The notes: a model not told the origin generated them from the sequence alone. DNA of 64,000 bases from Arthrobacter terricola (GCF_004354015.1 NZ_SMRU01000010.1:97281-161280), one strand, 5' to 3'. Positions 8,634 to 16,964 are shown, numbered from the stretch's first letter. Translations and numbers: made by a program.

Positions 8634-9649
8634 GCCTTGCTCTTTCCTAGCGAGCTGCCAAGGATACCTTCGGGGCGAACGATCAAAACCAGAACCAAAA
8701 CCACGAAGGCGACAACGTCCGTCCATTGCGAACTGCCCAGGAGGACCTGGCCGTAGTTTCCGATCAGTCCGATCAACAGACCGCCCAGCAAGGCGCCCCG
8801 GACGTTGCCGATGCCGCCAAGGACCGCGGCCGCGAAGGCTTTGACGCCGAGGATGAAGCCGCCGTTGTACTGCACGCCCGACGGGATTTTCATGACATAG
8901 AACAATGCCGCCGCGCCTGCGAGGATTCCCCCGATAATGAACGTGGTGACAATGATCTTTTCCTTGTTGACCCCCATTAGCGTGGCAGTGTCCGGATCCT
9001 GCGCCACTGCGCGGATTCCGCGGCCCGTGCGGGAGCGCCGGATGAACTGGTCGGTGGCGATCATCAAAATGATGGCAGCGATGACGATGACCACTTGCTG
9101 GGAATCGACAATTGTCCCGAAAACATCGAAAATCGGTATCGGCCGGAACATTGTCAAGGCCGCTTCGGGGCTGGGGCCGCGCCACCAATAAATGGTGTAC
9201 TGAATGGCAAAGGAAACCCCGATGGCCGTAATCAAGAAGGCCAATCGGGGAGCTTTTCGGGTTCTCAATGGTTTGTATGCAACGCGTTCAACCACCACGG
9301 CCATCAATGCGGAAGCAATAATTGCGACGACGAGCGCGAGGATAAGGTTTCCGACGATCGCCCAAAAGGCAAGGTGCGGTGCGGATGGCCCGAAATTGAG
9401 GGCGCTCAGCGTAAAGAACACGCCGTAGCAACCCGTGATAAACACCTCGGAGTGGGCGAAGTTGATGAGGTTCAAAACACCGTAGACAAGCGTGTAGCCA
9501 AGGGCCACCAGGGCATAAATTGCGCCGAAGGTGAACCCGTCAAAAGTGGAGCTCCAAAAGTTCTGGGTGAACGAGTTGACATCAAAGGTGATCCACGTGT
9601 CGTCCATAGGCACGGAATGGAGCAAGGTGGGAATTACTTCACTAATCAT
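8630..9649 (-). CDS. livH: branched-chain amino acid ABC transporter permease LivH
   Basis: Permease of 339 aa with about eight membrane segments. The N-terminal FTFGAIYALVALGYTLVYGVLNLINFAHSE block is the LivH hallmark, and SRTGRGIRAVAQDPDTATLMGVN is the coupling loop. The ATG at 9649 has AGGAAG 5 nt upstream; a GTG 6 nt earlier is too close to that site. A strong terminator lies between livK and livH, so this gene is expected to be expressed below livK unless it has its own promoter. Confidence 0.92.
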   Translation of the reverse strand: MISEVIPTLLHSVPMDDTWITFDVNSFTQNFWSSTFDGFTFGAIYALVALGYTLVYGVLNLINFAHSEVFITGCYGVFFTLSALNFGPSAPHLAFWAIVGNLILALVVAIIASALMAVVVERVAYKPLRTRKAPRLAFLITAIGVSFAIQYTIYWWRGPSPEAALTMFRPIPIFDVFGTIVDSQQVVIVIAAIILMIATDQFIRRSRTGRGIRAVAQDPDTATLMGVNKEKIIVTTFIIGGILAGAAALFYVMKIPSGVQYNGGFILGVKAFAAAVLGGIGNVRGALLGGLLIGLIGNYGQVLLGSSQWTDVVAFVVLVLVLIVRPEGILGSSLGKSKA

Positions 9650-9674
9650 GGGCACTTCCTGATGTAGTCAAAAA

Positions 9675-9712
9675 AATGCTGGGGGTCCGCACGGATGCCA
9701 ACCCCCAGCATT
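9675..9712 (-). terminator. intrinsic terminator between livK and livH
   Basis: On the minus strand a perfect 12-bp stem (AATGCTGGGGGT and complement) with a 14-nt loop runs straight into a T tract of at least six. It sits 16 nt past the livK stop. Its likely role is partial termination, which would give excess binding protein over permease. Confidence 0.85.
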
Positions 9713-9728
9713 CAGACGGCCTATGTCT

Positions 9729-10958
9729 CTACTTGCCGATGACGCCGATCGGGACGATCTTGCCGTTCTCGACCTTGTAGCCGTAGACATCCGGGGTGGC
9801 CAGTTCACCGGTGGAATCCCACTTGTAGTGCTTTGACAGTCCGTCCGCGTCGTAGGACTTTACCCAGGACAGAAGGTCGGGACGAGTCTGCTTGCCCTTG
9901 TCGATGCCGGAGAGCAGGACAGTCACAGCGTCGTAACCTTCAATGGAGTAGGTTCCGGGCTCGGCGTTGGCCAGCTTCTTGTATTCGGACTCGAAGCTCG
10001 GGATCAACTCGCCCGGGATGCAGGGGCAGGTGAAGTAGGCGTTCGACGACGCGTCGCCTGCCTGCTTGATGAACTGGTCATCCTTCACGCCGTCAGGGCC
10101 AACGAACGATCCCGTGAATCCCTTGCCAACCAGCTGCTGGTCGAACGGTGCGGCTTCTGCGTAGTAGCCGGCGTAGTAGACGGTGTCTGCCTTCGCGTTC
10201 ATGATCTTGGAGATGACGGCCGAGAAGTCCTTCTGGCCGGTGATTACCTTGTCCGAACCGACCATGGCGGAACCGAGTGCCTGGGACGTGGTGGTTCCCA
10301 GGCCGATGCCGTAGTCGGAATCATCCTGGACCAGGTAGACCTTCTTGGCCTGCAGCTTGTCCGTGAGGAATTTGGCTGCCGCAGGTCCCTGGACGGCGTC
10401 ATTGCCGAGGGCTCGGAAGAAGGTCGTCCAGCCGTTCTTGGTCAGGCTCGGGTTGGTGGCCGACGGCGTGATGTGCACCAGGCCCTTCTGCTCGAAAATA
10501 TTGCCGGTCGCTTTGGACTCACCGGAGAAGGGCAAACCCACAACGCCGATGATGTCCGGTTCGGAAACGATCTGCGTTACCGGACCCGTGGCCTTGTTCG
10601 GGTCGCCTTCAGTATCGAACTTCTTGAATTGGACCTGGCAGCCAGGGTTGGCAGCGTTGTGCTGGTTGATGGCCAACTGGATGCCGTTGAAGATGTTGAT
10701 GCCCAACTGGGCGTTGGGTCCGGTCTCGGCACCGGCATAAGCAATGGTGGTGGTTGACGGGCACGTTCCCTTGCCGTCGCCCGCGGGTAGTACAGCATCG
10801 GCGGGAACGTCGACCTTGGAAATCGAAGGAATGTTGACCCTGCTGCTGCTCCCCGAAGATTCCGTATTGCTAGGACCGGACTGGTTCGCGCAGCCAGCAA
10901 CCAACATCCCGAGGGCGGCCGTCGTCGCTATCGCCGAAATGACTTTCTTCCCGTACAT
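9729..10958 (-). CDS. livK: branched-chain amino acid ABC transporter substrate-binding lipoprotein
   Basis: Type I periplasmic-binding-like lipoprotein of 409 aa that captures the amino acid outside the cell. A positively charged N-terminus and hydrophobic segment end in the lipobox LVAGC with Cys23, predicting lipid anchoring. The mature part begins with a Ser-rich linker, then the LivK-type fold (TTIAYAGAETGPNAQLG; DIIGVVGLPFSGESKATGNIFEQ; VYLVQDDSDYGIGLG). The ATG follows GGAGG at 6 nt. First gene of livKHMGF; an 11-bp inverted repeat about 85-110 bp upstream is a candidate operator. Confidence 0.94.
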   Translation of the reverse strand: MYGKKVISAIATTAALGMLVAGCANQSGPSNTESSGSSSRVNIPSISKVDVPADAVLPAGDGKGTCPSTTTIAYAGAETGPNAQLGINIFNGIQLAINQHNAANPGCQVQFKKFDTEGDPNKATGPVTQIVSEPDIIGVVGLPFSGESKATGNIFEQKGLVHITPSATNPSLTKNGWTTFFRALGNDAVQGPAAAKFLTDKLQAKKVYLVQDDSDYGIGLGTTTSQALGSAMVGSDKVITGQKDFSAVISKIMNAKADTVYYAGYYAEAAPFDQQLVGKGFTGSFVGPDGVKDDQFIKQAGDASSNAYFTCPCIPGELIPSFESEYKKLANAEPGTYSIEGYDAVTVLLSGIDKGKQTRPDLLSWVKSYDADGLSKHYKWDSTGELATPDVYGYKVENGKIVPIGVIGK

Positions 10959-11040
10959 AAATAACCTCCGCGCCGCATGTGATTCGTGGTCATTCGCCCG
11001 AAGCGGGTTTCACTTCGAACATGTTCCATGAGCGTACTAC

Positions 11041-11068
11041 CAAATATGTGTCCCACAACACATATTTG
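11041..11068. promoter_or_regulatory. CRP/GlxR-like palindrome upstream of livK
   Basis: A perfect 11-bp inverted repeat (CAAATATGTGT with a 6-nt centre). Its core reads TGTGT-N6-ACACA, the same geometry as the CRP/GlxR consensus TGTGA-N6-TCACA with one change per half. The site lies 83-110 bp upstream of the livK start. Binding is inferred, not shown. Confidence 0.5.
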
Positions 11069-11141
11069 CAGGTCAGGATCGTGTAACGGTCGGCTAAAGG
11101 AGGCAGGGGGAATTCACCGTGTGAACCGCAGGTAAATTTTG

Positions 11142-11215
11142 TGCCCCAGCCGGGACTCGAACCCGGACTGAGCGGATTTTAAGTCCGCTGCCTCTGCCGA
11201 TTGGGCTACTGGGGC
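11142..11215 (-). tRNA. tRNA-Leu(UAA), short variable arm
   Basis: A full cloverleaf of 74 nt including the discriminator A. Acceptor GCCCCAG pairs with CTGGGGC; the anticodon stem GCGGA/TCCGC encloses loop CTTAAAA, giving anticodon UAA (leucine UUA codons). The T stem is CCGGG/CCCGG with loop TTCGAGT. The variable region is only 5 nt (TCAGT), whereas most leucine tRNAs carry a long variable arm. CCA is not encoded. Decoding assignment comes from the anticodon alone. Confidence 0.93.
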
Positions 11216-11259
11216 GCCCGGACAATCGTAACCCAGCCTGTCCCCGGGAGTGTTGCTCG

Positions 11260-12180
11260 TCAGCCTGCGTGGAAAGGCGGGGCATAGCGGAAGGTGCCCT
11301 TCACGCCGTCGGGCCATGCTTTCAACGGCAACAACTGAAAGTGATCCCCCCACGCGGGATCGGGAGCCTCGATCCCCAGCGTCGCCGCGGGAACGTAGCC
11401 GAAGCGCGGGTAGTAAGCGGTGCTGCCAAGCAGGGCGATGCCCGGCTCCCCCGCCCGGTCGGCCCGGCGGGCCGTCTCGCGCAAGAGTGCGGATCCGATG
11501 CCGCGCCGTTGCAAGTGTGGCTGCACGCTGATGGGGCCCAGGCCCAAGAGTCCGAGCTCGCCGATCCATCCCCGCGTGCTGATGACGTGCCCTACGACGT
11601 CGCCCCCGATCTCGGCCACGATGCTGAAGTCCGGAAGGTAGTCATCGGAGTCGAACAACTCCCGCAACAACTTCACCTCCTCGGGCGACCCTTCCACCGG
11701 CAGGCCAGTAACGGGGCTGACCGAGAAGGCAGAGGCTGTCAATGCCAGGACGTGCTCGCGGTCGGACGGCTTTTCCGTCCGCAGCACGACGCCTTGCGCC
11801 AAGAGTTCCAGGACGGCCATCGCGTGTCCGGACTGGTCGGCCGGAACCAGCAAATGGTCGTGGTGGAATCCCGCCAGCACATTGCAGCTGATACCGGCGG
11901 CGGTCAGCGCGGAACTCACAGCCGCGGTCAGGCCGACGGCGTCCAGTGCCGAGTGGATTTGGAGGGTGATCCAGGCCGCGACGAAATCGTACGACACGCC
12001 CAGTCTCTCGGCTTCTTCGCGATGCAGCACCACGGTCAAGCCTTCTGCCTCCCGGACGGCGGCCTCAACTTGGCCTTCCAAGGGCTTGCCGTGCGGCCAC
12101 AAGGCGTACACGTAGTCGCCGTCGCGAAGCGCCGGGTGCATGGACGTGAGGAGGGTCGTCAGATCGCTTTCGCCTGCCAT
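11260..12180 (-). CDS. ACT-domain/GNAT N-acetyltransferase fusion
   Basis: A 306-aa two-domain protein. Residues about 1-130 resemble the small stand-alone ACT-type amino-acid-binding proteins (SDLTTLLTSMHPALRDGDYVYALW; a second ACT-like repeat around AGISCNVLAGFHHDHLLVP). Residues about 132-300 are a GNAT acetyltransferase of the YhbS type with acetyl-CoA motif A (LGPISVQPHLQRRGIGSALLRETARRA) and the C-terminal LLGSTAYYPRFGYVPA block. The fusion suggests acetylation gated by, or acting on, an amino-acid-like ligand, but the substrate is unknown. The ATG has no ribosome site and a TAAACT box 7 nt upstream. A 55-bp near-palindrome lies just upstream. Confidence 0.82.
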   Translation of the reverse strand: MAGESDLTTLLTSMHPALRDGDYVYALWPHGKPLEGQVEAAVREAEGLTVVLHREEAERLGVSYDFVAAWITLQIHSALDAVGLTAAVSSALTAAGISCNVLAGFHHDHLLVPADQSGHAMAVLELLAQGVVLRTEKPSDREHVLALTASAFSVSPVTGLPVEGSPEEVKLLRELFDSDDYLPDFSIVAEIGGDVVGHVISTRGWIGELGLLGLGPISVQPHLQRRGIGSALLRETARRADRAGEPGIALLGSTAYYPRFGYVPAATLGIEAPDPAWGDHFQLLPLKAWPDGVKGTFRYAPPFHAG

Positions 12181-12193
12181 GGTGCCAAGTTTA
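12181..12193 (-). promoter_or_regulatory. predicted leaderless promoter of the ACT-GNAT gene (-10 box)
   Basis: Minus-strand TAAACT is followed by 7 nt and the ATG, with no Shine-Dalgarno sequence. Confidence 0.5.
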
Positions 12194-12201
12194 GGCAGAG
12201 A

Positions 12202-12256
12202 TTGTGTACACGTAACGCCCTTATGGAGAGGTTTTAAGGGCGTTATCTGTACACAA
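12202..12256. repeat. 55-bp near-perfect inverted repeat
   Basis: Two 21-nt arms (12202-12222 and 12236-12256) match at 19 of 21 positions when one is reverse complemented, around a 13-nt AT-rich centre. Each arm runs from TTGTGTACA outside to AACGCCCTT inside. It lies between the ndh terminator and the ACT-GNAT start and overlaps where a -35 element for that gene would be, so it could be an operator or a second terminator. Confidence 0.7.
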
Positions 12257-12266
12257 ACTCCGGGGA

Positions 12267-12310
12267 CGACGACGGCGACCGCCCCTTCAGGGGAACGGTC
12301 GCCGTCGTCG
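12267..12310 (-). terminator. ndh terminator hairpin
   Basis: A perfect 15-bp stem (CGACGACGGCGACCG and complement) whose 14-nt loop contains its own CCCC/GGGG pairing. It begins 18 nt after the ndh stop on the minus strand. No U tract follows. Confidence 0.7.
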
Positions 12311-12328
12311 GGACTGCTTTGGGTGGTG

Positions 12329-13768
12329 CTACTTGGCGCTGGCCGCTACCGGGTCCTTGGACTCGGCAGCCGGCGCGGGCGCCGGAGCTGCTGCCGGCTT
12401 GGGAGCCGGGGTTGCAGCGGCGACGAAGGCGCCGCGCGGGTTGTCCAGGTCCAGCAACTGGGTGGTGTCGCGACCCATGGTCATGCCCAAAAGCCAGTTG
12501 AAGATTACGCGGACCTTGCGCTCGCCCGTGGGGATGGCCAGGCCGTGGTAACCACGGTGTGCCAGCCAGGCGAGGCCGCCCTTGAGGCCGATACGGCCGA
12601 AGAGGTTGATGTTGGCAACGCCCTTCCACTCGCCGAAGCCGGCAACAGCACCGAGGTTCTTGTGCTTGTAGTCGGCCATCGGCTTGTCCCAGCGGGATGC
12701 CCACAGGTTCTTCGCGAGGCGCTTGGCCTGGCGAAGGGCGTGCTGGGCGTTGGGAACGCAGGTACCGTCCGGCAGGCCCTTGCCCGTGAGGTCCGGAACA
12801 GCGGCGATGTCGCCAGCGGCCCAGGCGTTGTCGATGATGCCTTCGTCACCGGCGATGCGCAGGTCCGGAAGGACGCGGACACGGCCGCGCGGTTCGAGCG
12901 GGAAGTCGGTGGAGCGGATCATCGGGTTGGCCTGGACGCCCGCAGTCCACACGAGGGTGTCTGCTTCGAATTCCTGGGCAGGAGTCTTGTCCGGCAGGTT
13001 GATGAGCTTGAGGCTGCCCTCGGCGTTGTCGAGCGAGGTGTTGAGCAGGACCTCGATGCCACGGCTGCGCAGGTGTCCCACAACCCACTCGGCCTGCTGT
13101 GCGGTGACCTCGGGCATGATGCGGCCCATGGCTTCGACGAGGACGAAGCGGACTTCTTCCTGGCGGATGCGCGCGTTGTTCTTGACGGCGGCGCGGGCCA
13201 GGTCTTCCATTTCGGTGATGCACTCGATGCCGGCAAAACCGCCGCCCACAACCACGAAGGTCAGCGCCCGGGTGCGTTCGGCAGGATCCGTCATGGTGGA
13301 GGCAACCTCGATGCGCTCCAGGACCTTGTTGCGCAGTGCCACAGCTTCTTCGATGGTCTTCAGGCCGATGCCTTCGTCCGCGAGGCCCTTGATGGGGAAC
13401 GTGCGGGTGATGGCGCCCGCGGAAACCACGACGTCGAAGTACGGAACCTCGAAAGGCTCGCCCCCGTCAGCCGGAGCCACAACCGCGGTGCGGTTCTGGT
13501 GGTCGATGCTGGTGACGCGGCCCTGGATCAGCTCCGTCTGCTTGAGGTGCTGGCGGTGGGAGACAACGGCGTGGCGCGCCTCGATGTTTCCGCCGGCCAC
13601 CTCGGGGAGGAAGGGCTGGTAGGTCATGTAGGGAAGCGGGTCAACGACGGTGACGATTCCGCCGGCGTTGGCGATCTTCTTCTGCAGCTTGAGGGCTACG
13701 TACAGGCCGACGTACCCGCCGCCGACAACAAGGACACGGGGACGGTCAATAAGCTCAGGCGTGGTCAT
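12329..13768 (-). CDS. ndh: type II NADH:quinone oxidoreductase (NDH-2)
   Basis: Single-subunit, non-proton-pumping NADH dehydrogenase of 479 aa feeding electrons into the quinone pool at the inner face of the membrane. The FAD-binding Rossmann motif VLVVGGGYVGLYVA is at the N-terminus, and the NADH-binding FVVVGGGFAGIE near residue 170. The AQHALRQAKRLAKNL segment and a C-terminal amphipathic region (MTMGRDTTQLLDLDNPRG) fit NDH-2. The protein ends in an Ala/Pro-rich tail of about 35 residues that is not part of the core fold. The ATG at 13768 is chosen over one 18 nt upstream; a TACCCT box lies 6 nt before it. Confidence 0.94.
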   Translation of the reverse strand: MTTPELIDRPRVLVVGGGYVGLYVALKLQKKIANAGGIVTVVDPLPYMTYQPFLPEVAGGNIEARHAVVSHRQHLKQTELIQGRVTSIDHQNRTAVVAPADGGEPFEVPYFDVVVSAGAITRTFPIKGLADEGIGLKTIEEAVALRNKVLERIEVASTMTDPAERTRALTFVVVGGGFAGIECITEMEDLARAAVKNNARIRQEEVRFVLVEAMGRIMPEVTAQQAEWVVGHLRSRGIEVLLNTSLDNAEGSLKLINLPDKTPAQEFEADTLVWTAGVQANPMIRSTDFPLEPRGRVRVLPDLRIAGDEGIIDNAWAAGDIAAVPDLTGKGLPDGTCVPNAQHALRQAKRLAKNLWASRWDKPMADYKHKNLGAVAGFGEWKGVANINLFGRIGLKGGLAWLAHRGYHGLAIPTGERKVRVIFNWLLGMTMGRDTTQLLDLDNPRGAFVAAATPAPKPAAAPAPAPAAESKDPVAASAK

Positions 13769-13780
13769 ATCACTAGGGTA
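13769..13780 (-). promoter_or_regulatory. predicted leaderless promoter of ndh (-10 box)
   Basis: Minus-strand TACCCT is followed by 6 nt and the ATG at 13768; no ribosome site is visible. Confidence 0.5.
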
Positions 13781-13840
13781 CAGCACTTTGTGAAAATCTT
13801 CACTAGCTAATTCCCAAGTCTCACGCCAATGCCGCGAACG

Positions 13841-15259
13841 CTATTTCGGCGGACTCGGATCCACGACTTCCACCTCGCCCGATTCCGTCGCCTCCACCGG
13901 CTTCGGGGGCGCCCGATAAGCCCGCCGCAATTGGAACGTCGCACCGGCAAGGATCGCAATGAACAGGGCTCCAAAACCAACGACGACGGCGGCCGGAACC
14001 GTAGTATCCGCCTCGGACGGCGCCTTCGCCACAGGTACGGTAGGGTCGGGCAAAGGAGGTATGGAACTGCTTACTTCGGTGGTCGGCAACGGTGTGGGAG
14101 TGCTTAGGTCTCCCCGGCGATGGACCCGGATCCAGTCCGCTATCGAGCCCAAGGGATTCGTCTGGGTCTCCGGTACGTCGGCCTTGAGCGCGGCTTCGGC
14201 GTTCAGGATGCCGAAGCCGTAAATGGGATCCCTGCCCGGAGCGCCGGCGTCCTGGGCCGTAGACACGATGCGGTTGATGACCTGCTTGGCGCTCATCGTA
14301 GGCCATTTGGAACGGATGAGGGCAGCGACTCCGGACACGATCGGCGCCGAACCGGACGTTCCCGCCCAGTCTTCGTAGCTGCCCCCGGGGAGACCGCCCA
14401 CGAGTTGTTCCGATGGGGCCGAGACCCCGATGCTTATCCCTTGCGACGAGGCATCGACGCTGGCGGTACGGTTCCGGTCAAGCCCCGCGACGGTCAGGAC
14501 GCCGGGAATGGTCGCTGGTGCGCCCACCTGGACGTTGCCCGCGATTCGGTTACCGGCCGCAGCGACAATCACGACGTCCTTCTGCTCGGCGTAGAGGAAG
14601 GCGGCATCCCAGCTTTGCGGCCACTCCGGCGAGGTGCTCCCCAAGGAAATATTGATGACCTTGGCGCCGTTGTCCACGGCCCAGCGCACGGCCTCGGGAA
14701 TCTGTTCCTGGTCCGTCTTGCCAGCGGGATTCGGCGAACCGAGCCAGGCCGACACCGACAAAATCTGGGCTTCGGGCGCGACGCCGACAATGCCGTCGGG
14801 CCCGATGGAGCCGGCTGCGGGAGAAGGCGATGCCGGAGCGCCTGACGGGCTCGGCGGAGTGTGCCCGCGCCCGGCCAGGAGCGTGGCAACGAGTGTCCCG
14901 TGCTCGGGCTTGGAACCGATACTCTTCTGCCCGTCCGGGCTGCCGGCCCCTGACGCGTCGGTTCCGCCGACTACTGCGCCTTTGAGGTCCGGATGCTGGC
15001 CGTCCACGCCGCTGTCGATGATGGCGACTTTCACGCCCGCGCCCTTGGACACTTGCCAGGCAGCGGAGATGCCGTATTCGTTGAGCCAGTATTCCTTGTC
15101 CCGCCAGGAGTCGGCGAATGCGGACGGCGCGAAGATCAACCCCCCGGCCAGGCTCCCTCCGGCCAGGACCGCAGCCAGCGCAGCCGCGGCCGCCCGGAAA
15201 CGCCGACGAGGGCAGCTCCGTGGCTGGTGACGGTTGCCGCGCTGGAGTCCGCGGGCCAT
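13841..15259 (-). CDS. S8 subtilisin-like serine protease, mycosin type
   Basis: Membrane-anchored secreted protease of 472 aa. An Arg-rich N-terminus and hydrophobic stretch end near APSAFADS, predicting a signal peptide. The triad is Asp82 (AIIDSGVDGQHPDL), His120 (EHGTLVATLLAG) and Ser302 (GTSGSAP), with oxyanion Asn237 (AAAGN). A Pro/Ser/Gly insert follows the His motif. A C-terminal membrane segment (AAVVVGFGALFIAILAG) with a short basic tail gives the mycosin topology, the proteases that process type VII secretion substrates. No ESX genes are in the window, so partner and substrate are unknown. Its ATG overlaps the ppx stop. Confidence 0.88.
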   Translation of the reverse strand: MARGLQRGNRHQPRSCPRRRFRAAAAALAAVLAGGSLAGGLIFAPSAFADSWRDKEYWLNEYGISAAWQVSKGAGVKVAIIDSGVDGQHPDLKGAVVGGTDASGAGSPDGQKSIGSKPEHGTLVATLLAGRGHTPPSPSGAPASPSPAAGSIGPDGIVGVAPEAQILSVSAWLGSPNPAGKTDQEQIPEAVRWAVDNGAKVINISLGSTSPEWPQSWDAAFLYAEQKDVVIVAAAGNRIAGNVQVGAPATIPGVLTVAGLDRNRTASVDASSQGISIGVSAPSEQLVGGLPGGSYEDWAGTSGSAPIVSGVAALIRSKWPTMSAKQVINRIVSTAQDAGAPGRDPIYGFGILNAEAALKADVPETQTNPLGSIADWIRVHRRGDLSTPTPLPTTEVSSSIPPLPDPTVPVAKAPSEADTTVPAAVVVGFGALFIAILAGATFQLRRAYRAPPKPVEATESGEVEVVDPSPPK

Positions 15260-16206
15260 CAGCGAATACTCAGCGCGATGCCATCGAGGATGTCGTGCTC
15301 GCTTGAGGTCGCTTCACTGATCGCGCCATCGCTCAGCTCAGCCAGTCGCTGGAGGATGCGGCGCCACACAAGCGCTCCGGCGCCGATGACGTCCACGCGG
15401 CCCGGGTGCATGTACGGCAACCGCGCGCGCTCTTCGCGGGTCATCTCGATCAGGCTCGTAGCGGCGTCGCAAATGGTGTCAAGGTCGAGGCTCGCCCCGT
15501 GGATCGCTGCGGGATCGTATTCGCTCAGTCCCAGCGCATGAGCTGTGATGGTAGTGATGGTCCCGGCAACGCCCACGACGGCGGTGGCCTGGTTCAGCGG
15601 GACGGTGCGGTTCGCCAGGTCGATGGCGGCATCGACGTCGGCTTCCGCGGCGGCGAGTTCCGCCGGCGTCGGGGGGTCGCTATGGAGGTGCCGTTCGGTG
15701 AGCCGGACGCAGCCGATGTCGACGGACTTCGCCGCAATGACGCCGTCGTCGTCTCCGAGGACGAACTCGGTGCTCCCTCCCCCAAGGTCCACCACCAGCA
15801 CGGCGTCGTTGCCGCTCGGCGGGAGGACGCTGCTTGCTCCGGCGAAGGACAATGACGCTTCTTCGTCGCCGGAGATGACCTCCGGTTCGACGCCAAGCAA
15901 CGAACGGATCCCGTCCACGAAGACGTCCCTGTTACGGGCATCCCGGCTGGCGGACGTTGCCACGAAACGGATGCGTCCGGCCCTGTGGTGGCGGATCAGG
16001 TCGGCGTAGTCGCCGGCCGCCGCGAAGGTGCGTTCGAGGGCTCCGGGCGCCAATTCGCCAGTGGCGTCCACACCTTGGCCGAGGCGCACGACGCGCATTT
16101 CACGCACGATGTCCCGAAGCGGCGCGTGCGAGCCGGCGTCGTCTGCGTCAGCGATGAGGAGGCGGATCGAGTTGGTACCGCAATCGATGGCGGCTACGCG
16201 GTTCAT
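15259..16206 (-). CDS. ppx: Ppx/GppA family exopolyphosphatase
   Basis: Sugar-kinase/actin-fold phosphatase of 315 aa, expected to hydrolyse polyphosphate or pppGpp. It has the N-terminal phosphate-binding loop AAIDCGTNSIRLLI and the second loop VLVVDLGGGSTEFVLG near residue 140, plus GVAGTITTITA near residue 220. It is the short actinobacterial form without the C-terminal HD-like domain of E. coli Ppx (about 510 aa). The ATG at 16206 overlaps the DUF501 stop; the stop overlaps the mycosin start. Preference for polyP over pppGpp is not readable from sequence. Confidence 0.9.
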   Translation of the reverse strand: MNRVAAIDCGTNSIRLLIADADDAGSHAPLRDIVREMRVVRLGQGVDATGELAPGALERTFAAAGDYADLIRHHRAGRIRFVATSASRDARNRDVFVDGIRSLLGVEPEVISGDEEASLSFAGASSVLPPSGNDAVLVVDLGGGSTEFVLGDDDGVIAAKSVDIGCVRLTERHLHSDPPTPAELAAAEADVDAAIDLANRTVPLNQATAVVGVAGTITTITAHALGLSEYDPAAIHGASLDLDTICDAATSLIEMTREERARLPYMHPGRVDVIGAGALVWRRILQRLAELSDGAISEATSSEHDILDGIALSIR

Positions 16207-16895
16207 GCGTACTGCTCCGGGGTGTCGGTACCGTTGGCAACGGCATGCTGCGATTTTCGGACGGGTGCCGGCCGGCCCACGATGTCCGGGAGGCCTTGCG
16301 GGCCGTGGCGGCTGAGGTCCTTCGAGGGTGCCTCCCCCGCGCTGTCCCAGGCGCCTTCGCAATAGCAGCGGTCCACGGTCCACCATTCCTTTATGGCTTC
16401 GATGGCTTCGTCGCCGAGCGGGTTCACCCCCGGCCCCGCCGCCAGTGAGTGGCCCACCAGGACGTGCAGGCACTTGACGCGGGTGGGCATGCCGCCGGCG
16501 GAAACGCCCGCGATCTCGGGAACATCCCCGGTCCCTACGCGGGCAGCGATCTCGTCGCGCGCCCGCAAGTAGGCGTCGTGGGCGTCACGGTAGGCGGCCG
16601 CCAAGGATTCGTCCGCCGCCAAGCGGTCGTTCATGTAATTCATGAGGCCGCCGGCTTCCAAACGGGAGACCGCAGAGGTGATGACGGGGTGCGTCAAGTA
16701 GAACGTGGTGGGAAACGGGGTGCCGTTGCTCAACCGCGGTGCCGTAGCCGCCACCAAGGGATTGCCGCACACGCAACGCGCCGGGATTTCGACGACGTCA
16801 CGCACGGGCCGGCCGAGCTGGCGGCTCAAGACATCGAGATCGTGGGCTGTTGGCTTGCGGGACTCCTGCGAGGCAAGTGCCGGGTTTTCTTCCAC
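16203..16895 (-). CDS. DUF501 domain-containing protein
   Basis: A 230-aa protein of the DUF501 family, conserved in actinobacteria between ftsB and ppx; function unknown. Conserved features are LSRQLGRPVRDVVEIPARCVCGNP near the N-terminus, FPTTFYLTHP, SRLEAGGLM, and GGMPTRVKCLHVLVGHSLAAGPGVNP, followed by DRCYCEGAW. The paired Cys-x-Cys motifs could bind a metal (inference). The GTG start has AAGGA about 11 nt upstream. The last 30 or so residues after CEGAW are low-complexity. Confidence 0.88.
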   Translation of the reverse strand: MEENPALASQESRKPTAHDLDVLSRQLGRPVRDVVEIPARCVCGNPLVAATAPRLSNGTPFPTTFYLTHPVITSAVSRLEAGGLMNYMNDRLAADESLAAAYRDAHDAYLRARDEIAARVGTGDVPEIAGVSAGGMPTRVKCLHVLVGHSLAAGPGVNPLGDEAIEAIKEWWTVDRCYCEGAWDSAGEAPSKDLSRHGPQGLPDIVGRPAPVRKSQHAVANGTDTPEQYA

Positions 16896-16964
16896 TGGCG
16901 CTGCCGTCCTTCCTGCCCTGTTGGGTCGCGTCTGTTCAAAGCGCGACGGCGGCGGGCGCCGCGT

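Noticed and set aside
12140..13810. 556-aa open frame on the plus strand
   Set aside because: It is antisense to ndh and shows only the mirror composition of that gene; no recognisable domain.
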